Source: Carallia brachiata (lineage: Eukaryota > Streptophyta > Magnoliopsida > Malpighiales > Rhizophoraceae). From it: a stretch of 64,000 nucleotides of DNA. Under the pieces are notes generated by a model. That model made no database searches and was not told the origin of the DNA. It saw nothing but the letters and a program-made list of their open reading frames with translations. Both the position numbers and the translations under genes were made by a program. The stretch is taken from contig JADCRB010000067.1 of assembly GCA_021464245.1 (NCBI GenBank), forward strand, positions 3,193,908 through 3,257,907, written 5' to 3'. Positions within the stretch are counted from its first letter, which is position 1. Each line of letters opens with the position of its first letter. Below are positions 57,288 through 64,000 of this stretch, piece after piece.

Positions 57288-59432
57288 TTAAACAGAACCA
57301 AACATAAAATTGGACAAAAGATTGGAAGTCAAACTATCCAAAGCAGCATATATTGAACTACAGTGTGGATGGGTTCTGTTTTCTACAGAGAATACATGAA
57401 GTCTGCCATTCATCTCGATCCAGCTACACCCGGGATCCTTTCTCACTTCTAAGTCCCTCAGTCTATTTCTCACATTCATCTTCTCCCCCCACTTCCCTGA
57501 TATCGCATATATGTTAGACAAAGTGACAAAAGCTGATGTCGACGTTGGATCCAAATTGAACATATGCTTTGCCACCCTTTCGCCCACTTCCATATTCTTC
57601 CAGAACCAACAAGCACTGAGCAAAGCTGCCCAAATAACTCCATCTGCTTCAATCGGCATTGTCTTAATGAACTCCTCAGCCTCAAGGAGATGCCCTGATC
57701 GACCAAGGAGATCTACCACACATGCGTAATGTTCCGAAGTTGGGACTAATCCATGCTTTTTCTCCATTGAGTGGAAAATTTTCAAACCATGATTGACAAG
57801 ACCAGCACGACCACAAGCAGCCAGAATCCCAACAAACGTAGCTCCATTAGGGGCTACTTTTTGCTCCAACATACGGCCAAAGAGCAGTATTGCCTCAGAG
57901 CCAAGTCCATGATGCGCATAGCCATTAATAAGGGCTGTCCATGCCGCCACATTGGGTGATGTGATACATGAAAATGATTTTTGGGCATCGAAAATACTGC
58001 CACATTTAGAATACATGTCCACAAGGGAAGTTCCAACATAAACATTTGATCCAAATGGTGTTTTAATCAAGTTGGCGTGAAGCATTTGCCCTTGTTCAAG
58101 TGACCCAAGACAAGAACAGGAATGAAAAAGAACAGAGAAGGTTGATCTTGTCCAGTCTATTGACAATCCACGCATGGTCAAAAAAAGTCTCAGAGCCTCT
58201 TCATGCCAATTATTTTGAATATAGCCAGACATCATCGAGTTCCAAGTCACCGGGTTTCTCTCCTTTTTTGTTTCTTCGAACAGCGTGACAGCCTTATCAA
58301 TCTCACCATTTCTTGAGTACACAGAGATCATAGTATTAGAAGAAACTATTGTTTTGTGAGGCATTTTCTCAAACAATTTTTTTGAGTCTTCAACTCGACC
58401 ACTCATTGCATACCCTTTAACCATCAAGTTGCACAAAATCACATTTTTCTCATTCAGCCTATCAAAGAGAATTTCTGCATCTTCAATTCTGTCCATCGCT
58501 ATAAACCCCTCAAGGATCAAATTCGAAGCAGCTGGACATGGGTTACTAATTCCATCATAAACCCTCTTAGCATCATCAATGGCTTGACAGCCACAATAAA
58601 ACTCAATCAACGCACAACCTAGCGATTGATCATGCTCAAACCCATATCTCACAACAAGCCCATGAATGCCCATTCCTTCAATCAAAGCACCAAGCCTACC
58701 ACAGACCCTTACGACGCAATCCAAGGTAAACTCATTCGGCAACACTTCACCACTGTATCTCATCCACTGAAACAATTCCAAAGCCCTTTCACAACAATCC
58801 TCTCTCTTGGCATAACCAGAAATCAGCGCAGTCCAGGACGCAACATTCCTTTTGGGCATTTTGACAAACAGGTCATAAGCTTCACTGACAAACCCACACT
58901 GCACGTAGCCCACGAGCATCAAATCCCACAGTAAATCATTCCCATCATATAATTCATCAAAAACCCGCTCGGCATCTTCAATTTGTAGACACTTTGCGTA
59001 AAAATACAACAATGCACTCGCTACAAGCTCGAAAATCTCGAACCCAGATTTCAAGACAAGACAATGAATCTGCTTGCCGGTCCAAAACGACTGCAAGTGA
59101 GCAGAGGCACTCAATGTAGTGGAGAAAGTGGTCTCGTTGGGCCTCGTATTGGAGTGATGCATCAAGAAAAACAGAGAAAGAGAGTCGTAGAACATGGCCC
59201 ATCGAGAATAACCGGAAATCATGGTGTTCCAGGAAACAACTGTTCGTTTGGGCATTTGATCAAACAAGTAGCGAGCCATGTATAATTGACCGCTTCGAGC
59301 GCGCCCAGTGATGGCGATGTTGGTAGAGACGATGCTCGATTCATCGATTCGGGCGGCTTCGTTATGGGTCGAGTAGCGTTTCAAGTTCTTCCATCGATTG
59401 TGCTCCCATTTTGAGCGACAGTGTCTAATCAT
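57288..59432 (-). CDS. PLS-class pentatricopeptide-repeat protein, E/E+ subgroup
   Basis: An intronless 714-residue protein, as usual for plant PPR genes. Alternating P, L and S repeats run from about residue 40 to 560; examples are MPKRTVVSWNTMISGYSR, MPKRNVASWTALISGYAK, KNVILCNLMVKGYAMSGRVE and ITSPNVAAWTALINGYAHHG. The C-terminus has the E and E+ blocks (MPIEADGVIWAALLSAC, NLDPTSTSAFVTLSNIYA, VRKDPGCSWIEMNGRLHVFS) and stops at FMFGSV with no DYW deaminase domain. Such proteins bind single organelle transcripts, one base per repeat, and direct C-to-U editing, borrowing a DYW deaminase in trans. The basic N-terminus with serines (MIRHCRSKWEHNRWKNLKRY) fits a mitochondrial or plastid presequence. 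The target transcript cannot be read by eye. Confidence 0.93.
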   Translation of the reverse strand: MIRHCRSKWEHNRWKNLKRYSTHNEAARIDESSIVSTNIAITGRARSGQLYMARYLFDQMPKRTVVSWNTMISGYSRWAMFYDSLSLFFLMHHSNTRPNETTFSTTLSASAHLQSFWTGKQIHCLVLKSGFEIFELVASALLYFYAKCLQIEDAERVFDELYDGNDLLWDLMLVGYVQCGFVSEAYDLFVKMPKRNVASWTALISGYAKREDCCERALELFQWMRYSGEVLPNEFTLDCVVRVCGRLGALIEGMGIHGLVVRYGFEHDQSLGCALIEFYCGCQAIDDAKRVYDGISNPCPAASNLILEGFIAMDRIEDAEILFDRLNEKNVILCNLMVKGYAMSGRVEDSKKLFEKMPHKTIVSSNTMISVYSRNGEIDKAVTLFEETKKERNPVTWNSMMSGYIQNNWHEEALRLFLTMRGLSIDWTRSTFSVLFHSCSCLGSLEQGQMLHANLIKTPFGSNVYVGTSLVDMYSKCGSIFDAQKSFSCITSPNVAAWTALINGYAHHGLGSEAILLFGRMLEQKVAPNGATFVGILAACGRAGLVNHGLKIFHSMEKKHGLVPTSEHYACVVDLLGRSGHLLEAEEFIKTMPIEADGVIWAALLSACWFWKNMEVGERVAKHMFNLDPTSTSAFVTLSNIYAISGKWGEKMNVRNRLRDLEVRKDPGCSWIEMNGRLHVFSVENRTHPHCSSIYAALDSLTSNLLSNFMFGSV

Positions 59433-62022
59433 AGAGCTGGAGGTAGACAGCCAGCTAGACCTGCTACCAAGACGGCTAGTTCCGGATTCTTTTATTATTA
59501 TTATTATTATTTTTTTAACGGCTTAGAAGTCAGAAGACTCAGAACAGGACCCCCGGGGGGGGGGTGTGTGGGGGAAAAAAAACTCCGAGCTCGCATCTAA
59601 AACGGAGCAAGTGATCGTGGGTCGACTGATCCGACACGATATGGGCCGTGCCATGTACAGTTTATATTAATTAGAGTTATTAGAATCGAACTAATTTAAT
59701 ATTAATATATAAAAATATATAATAAAAATTTAATATATAAAAATTTTAATATTAATATATATTATATAAAAATATTGAAATTTAAAATATAATAATATAT
59801 AAATTATAAGTATCGTGTATATTATAATATTATATTTGAAAGATATAATTAAATGTAATTTATAATTTAACACGTGATAATATTAAAAAATTAATAAATA
59901 TTATGCACTGAAATAAGTAATTAATGACAAAATAATTTGATATAATTTTTTATATACTAAAATTGATTAATATAATGTGTTAATAGAGATAAATATTTAA
60001 TTCAAATAAATTAAAGAGAAAATATGTTTTAATTATTATGTTTTTATTTTAAAATAATTTATTTATTTATTTTTCTACTATCTAATAAATAAATAGTTTA
60101 AATAAAAAATAAGAAGATATATTTTACTAAATAAATGTACACATTTTGAGGACGTCAGAGAGGACGTTGTTGGCAGATTTCTAGATAAAATCATTTGTGT
60201 TTTCTGTGCTTATGGTGGTCATCAATGCCTTCGTTCTCTCCAATAATAACTAATATAAATAAAAATGTTTAGAAAGGAAAGACAAAGAGCTACTTTACCT
60301 TGGTGGTGGAGCTCGCATGCTTTCATCCTTGAGGAAAGGAGTTTAATGCTTGACAAGGGAACATTTTCCCTTCATTTTTCAGGTTCAAAGTTGAACCAAG
60401 TGAATTGGGAAAATTGGATCTGGGTCACTGGTTCGCACTCTGACTAGACTAGTTTACTAGTTCTTGATCAGTTTTAACCATGATCGATTTCTAACTAGTA
60501 ACTGGACCGAAAGTTGACTGATTCTTAGTTTAACCAGTTGAACTGACCGATTTAGTTTGATTTTAATTATCTTAATACTGACTAGAACTGTACACTAGGA
60601 ATGCATGACCTGCTCTCAAAACTTGGGTTGGGCTTGGAATTCACGGCTCGTGAATCAGGTTTGGTCTGGCCTGTGATAGGCTTGTGGGTTGGGCTTGTCT
60701 GGACACAGCCCGAATACAAGCATGATACGTCCCAAATCCAGGAATGAATCCTTCAAAAATTGATGAAAAGTCAAAGAGAAACAAACTAAATATTGCTTAG
60801 GCACGGCACAAACATTGATACGACATGCACTTATAATGTCTAGACTTTTTGATTGTGTCGGACTCAGTTATTTAAATTTTTAAACCCAACACAACACCAC
60901 ATAAAAGACAAATAGATTACACCTTAACACTTCAAAAACAGTGTCTATGTCTACTCCCAACCAAGCCAGCACACATAGAAAATAATAAAATTTAAAAATT
61001 CAACGCCAAAAGCCACGTGGCACTTTGTGTTTTCCATTTCCTTCTCTTTTACGTCTATCCATTTCCACTCCGCACTCTAACAATCTACGCACAAGAACGC
61101 AAACTAAAAACCTGGAGTTCTAATATCTTATATTCAAGTTTTAATTAAAGTCAATCAAATAAAAAAAGCTCACAGTCTCGCACTTATTATTATTTATTTT
61201 GCTCCCCAACAGAACCCTGATCCAGTGGAACTCTCGTAGTGCAGACAGTGGCTTTTTCAAAACATTGCAGTCCCCAAGAGATCAAAAGGGCATGGCCCAT
61301 GGGTAAGCCAATCCGCCACATAATTAATTAGATATTAATATGGGAATTGTTACTCCCAACAAAATAACTTGGTAGAGTGCTTGTCTATTAATATACACGC
61401 GAAATGCAACATGATGCAGAGCCCCAACGTGATTAGATTTCTCTACAGCTTTCTCTTTAATCTGGCCTGCATCGCCATGAGAGAGCGGGATAGATATACG
61501 GGCCAAGGCTGAGCCGAAACAGAGCCTAGTAGTACATGAAAATATGGGTTTTACATGTTTGCCACCATCTGGCTTGCAGGCATTTTTTTCCCGCGAGCCC
61601 AGGTCCGGTATGTAATTGTTTGCCGTTGTTTGTTGGCGCTGGACCATTGACCTGACAACGGGCTAATGGCAGTACTAAATTCTTCAAATATAATGATGCT
61701 ACGCTGCTGCACTAAAATTATTATTTACAAAACAAGAAACATATAAATATTCCCATTACAACTTTTTTCCTCAAAATTTCACCCTGAATGGGACCACTGT
61801 CTAAACAATAATGGCAAATGGTAGTATACAACTTCGTTGTTAGAGTGACGATGTTATCTCTTGGAGATGCTTCGGGCTTATATAAAAATTTCCTATCAAA
61901 CGCCCTATGGAATATGGAAGCACGACGGGGAGGAACTTAGGTAAGATGAAAAAATAATAACCTGTACTGCCTTAAATACACTGTACAGAGCCTCCCCTAT
62001 CCCTGATAGCAGGATCAAGGCA
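59433..62022. other. Intergenic DNA between PPR and FTSH11
   Basis: It starts with a C/G homopolymer patch (about 59550-59568) and very AT-rich DNA (59660-60130). 60400-60600 is rich in CTGGTTC, AACCAGTT and ACTGACCG words like those at the ends of the small hAT elements, but no matching ends or target duplication were found. 60600-60900 contains GGGCTTG and GGCACGGCAC words typical of other decayed plant elements. A 107-codon minus-strand frame at 61324-61647 is unassigned. About 61950-62022 should be FTSH11 3' untranslated region. Confidence 0.45.
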
Positions 62023-64000
62023 TTAAGCCAATACAAGGTCCCCCATTTCTTGTTGTTCTTCTTGTTGTTGCTCGGCCACCCGTCCTTCCCTATAAGGATG
62101 TAGAATACGCTTTATCTCTTCTGCAGTGAGTGTTTCGTATTCTAAAAGAGCATTTGCCAGTGCATGCAATGCCTTCTCATGCTGAAAAAAGGGATAACAA
62201 TGTCAGTGACTCAGAGAATTTCATGCAGAAAATAGGCAGGAAAAACAATATATACGAATTCTATTTTCTAAAATATAATCTATAAATTAAGAGCTTGATT
62301 GCCCATACTACAAAGATACAGGGAGCCTGTAAAGGAAGACATGCTTGGAATGAAGAGAGACATCATATGTCCTCAGCTGATCATAGGTCAGGATGGTGGC
62401 TCATGCACTAAGCATCTTCAAGTTTTCAATCATGCATAAACAGAACATTTCAGGATTCAAAAATACAAACACAAGAATAAACCTGAACAAAATTCAGGTT
62501 CGTGCTAATCGAGACAAATGAAGTTTTCTTTTCTTTTTTGGGATAGAGTAGATGAATGACGTTGTTGAAAAGGAATATGTTGCAAAATAATTCCAGTAAG
62601 AGGCAACACACAGACAGAATATTATAGTGGTGCACCCTATGACCCTAGTAGGAGGAAACACTTGCCAACTTGGCATTAAAAAAGGGCACCAGACAAACAA
62701 TTCGCAGCAGAGAAACATGCCGTTCTCTACTCTCAGTCCCACTACCATTAAATAGCTCAAACACATTCTACAAAGACAAGAAAACGAATAACCTGTGCTT
62801 CCCATTTTCCCAAACAAGAGCTACTGTAGAGACATTATAACAAACCTTCTTTAACAGTGCTCTTACACGATCATATGCTTCTCTTAGGATTTTCACCACC
62901 TACACAATATCAAAAAAATTTGAGATAGCAGAAGGAAATATCACCATCAAACTACAACCATGATCAACAACTAAAGAAACATACTTCAGCATCAATACGT
63001 GATTGCATTTCTGAACTTGCGCGCTCTTTGATATGGACAGGCCCAATTGCATCACTCATTCCACAGTTTGATACCTTGAAAAAATGATCAAACAGTCAGA
63101 AATTATATGTTTTCCACATTAGTAATCAATAATAACCAAGAATTTCACTTATCAAAGAAGAAGATTAATGACAAATTTTTAAGGCTGCAGAGTTCAAGCA
63201 TACTATATAGTACATAATATCAGAAAAGATACAACTTGCATGTATGGTAGCTACCATATAGTGGGCAAGCTCTGTAGCAGTGTGAAGATCACTACTTGCT
63301 CCAGTTGTGATATGGTCCTGACCAAAGATGAGCTCTTCTGCTACCCTTCCACCCATACAAACATCAAGACGTGCTAATAACTGCTTCTTGCTAACTGATG
63401 TCTCGTCACTTGAAGGAAGCTGGGTCACCATTCCTAAAGCAGATCCACGTGGCATTATTGTGGCCTTATGAATTGGATGTGCGCCCTCGGTATTGAAAGC
63501 TACAATAGCATGGCCACTCTCATGGTATGCAGTCAACTGAAAGGAAATGAGCACCATCAGTGCTGACTCTCAGTGAAGAATCTGTGTTAGAGATGCAATG
63601 GCCTCATTCACACAAAGTGTACGGTCATAAGAAACCCTTTTCCTCAAGCCTTTCCAATCAAATATGGAACAGAAAAAGACAAGACAATTGATTTAAGGAT
63701 GATATGAAACAGAACATGGATCTGAGCATGACATGCATCCAATCTCTACATGACTGCCTCATGAATGATACACAGATACCTTCTTTGACTCTTCAGATAT
63801 GAACATCGTTTTCCGTTCAGTGCCCATGAGTATTCTATCTTTTGCAAATTCCAACTGCGCAGCAGTTAACTTTTCTGCGCCTTCAACAGCAGCTTTAATG
63901 GCAGCAATATTTACTAAATTTGCAAGATCTGATTTGAAACAGAGAATAAAAGAAAGTGGCAATGGGTAAGCTTGACCAATTTCATGTCGAGATGAGAACA
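62023..64000 (-). CDS. FTSH11: FTSH11 AAA/M41 metalloprotease, 3' part (continues beyond the window)
   Basis: Five exons are visible (63928-63780, 63536-63255, 63074-62985, 62899-62846, 62181-62023), all GT-AG and in phase, encoding about the last 245 residues. The first visible exon begins within the second codon base of the aspartate in [20 protein letters not shown]; the upstream exons and AAA ATPase module lie outside the window. The zinc protease motif HESGH is present in [20 protein letters not shown], followed by [19 protein letters not shown] and [16 protein letters not shown]. The C-terminus is a Q/E-rich tail ending GDLVLA, which together with [12 protein letters not shown] points to FTSH11 rather than FTSH4. 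The family member is an ATP-dependent protease of the plastid envelope (and possibly mitochondria) needed for heat tolerance. Confidence 0.93.

Noticed and set aside
61324..61647. 107-codon minus-strand frame
   Set aside because: Composition is less AT-biased than the surroundings, which drew attention, but no family is recognised and it sits downstream of the FTSH11 stop codon.
1..64000. Metabolic or defence gene cluster
   Set aside because: The eight well-identified genes belong to unrelated pathways, lie on both strands and are separated by repeats; there is no sign of coordinated function.

Overview
This window is nuclear DNA from a flowering plant, most likely a eudicot. The evidence is GT-AG introns in nearly every gene, very AT-rich intergenic DNA with long A/T tracts, and plant-only families (PDV1, group III WRKY, arabinogalactan peptide, PLS-class PPR, SWEET, plastid FtsH11). 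I cannot fix the species from sequence alone. No virus, organelle insert, CRISPR array, rRNA or intact tRNA gene was seen.

Layout. 1-5025 is AT-rich with a 781-bp non-autonomous hAT-type element. PDV1 lies at 5026-6429 (minus). 6430-10524 holds only repeats, including a decayed relative of the next element. A nearly complete 5.57-kb hAT transposon (10533-16099) has a perfect 8-bp target duplication and a BED-finger transposase gene broken by two nonsense codons and a frameshift. A PHT1 phosphate transporter (17283-18881) follows, with two PHR-type P1BS boxes and a CTTC-like box just upstream. Then come an MTM1/SLC25A39-type mitochondrial carrier (22070-25482, ten exons), a 63-residue arabinogalactan peptide (minus, two exons), a second small hAT element, an uncharacterised acidic coiled-coil protein (30612-33278, minus), dihydrofolate synthetase (35709-40001, ten exons), a third small hAT element, a group III WRKY factor (43751-46308, three exons), a gene-poor 8-kb stretch, a SWEET3-like sugar transporter (54674-56350, six exons, one GC-AG intron), an intronless PLS/E+ PPR protein (57288-59432, minus), and the 3' half of FTSH11 (62023 to the window edge, minus).

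The genes are not a functional cluster. They serve plastid division and proteolysis (PDV1, FTSH11), folate synthesis (DHFS), mitochondrial transport (MTM1), organelle RNA editing (PPR), nutrient and sugar transport (PHT1, SWEET), signalling and defence transcription (WRKY), and the cell surface (AGP). I did not find an undescribed multi-gene system. The most informative non-genic signals are the compact P1BS/P1BS/CTTC-like module before PHT1, the hAT elements with intact 8-bp target duplications, a perfect 119-bp tandem duplication upstream of the SWEET gene, and a 22-bp A-rich insert flanked by a 17-bp direct repeat. Exon limits were set by hand from splice dinucleotides, reading frame and remembered family sequences; no alignment was run.
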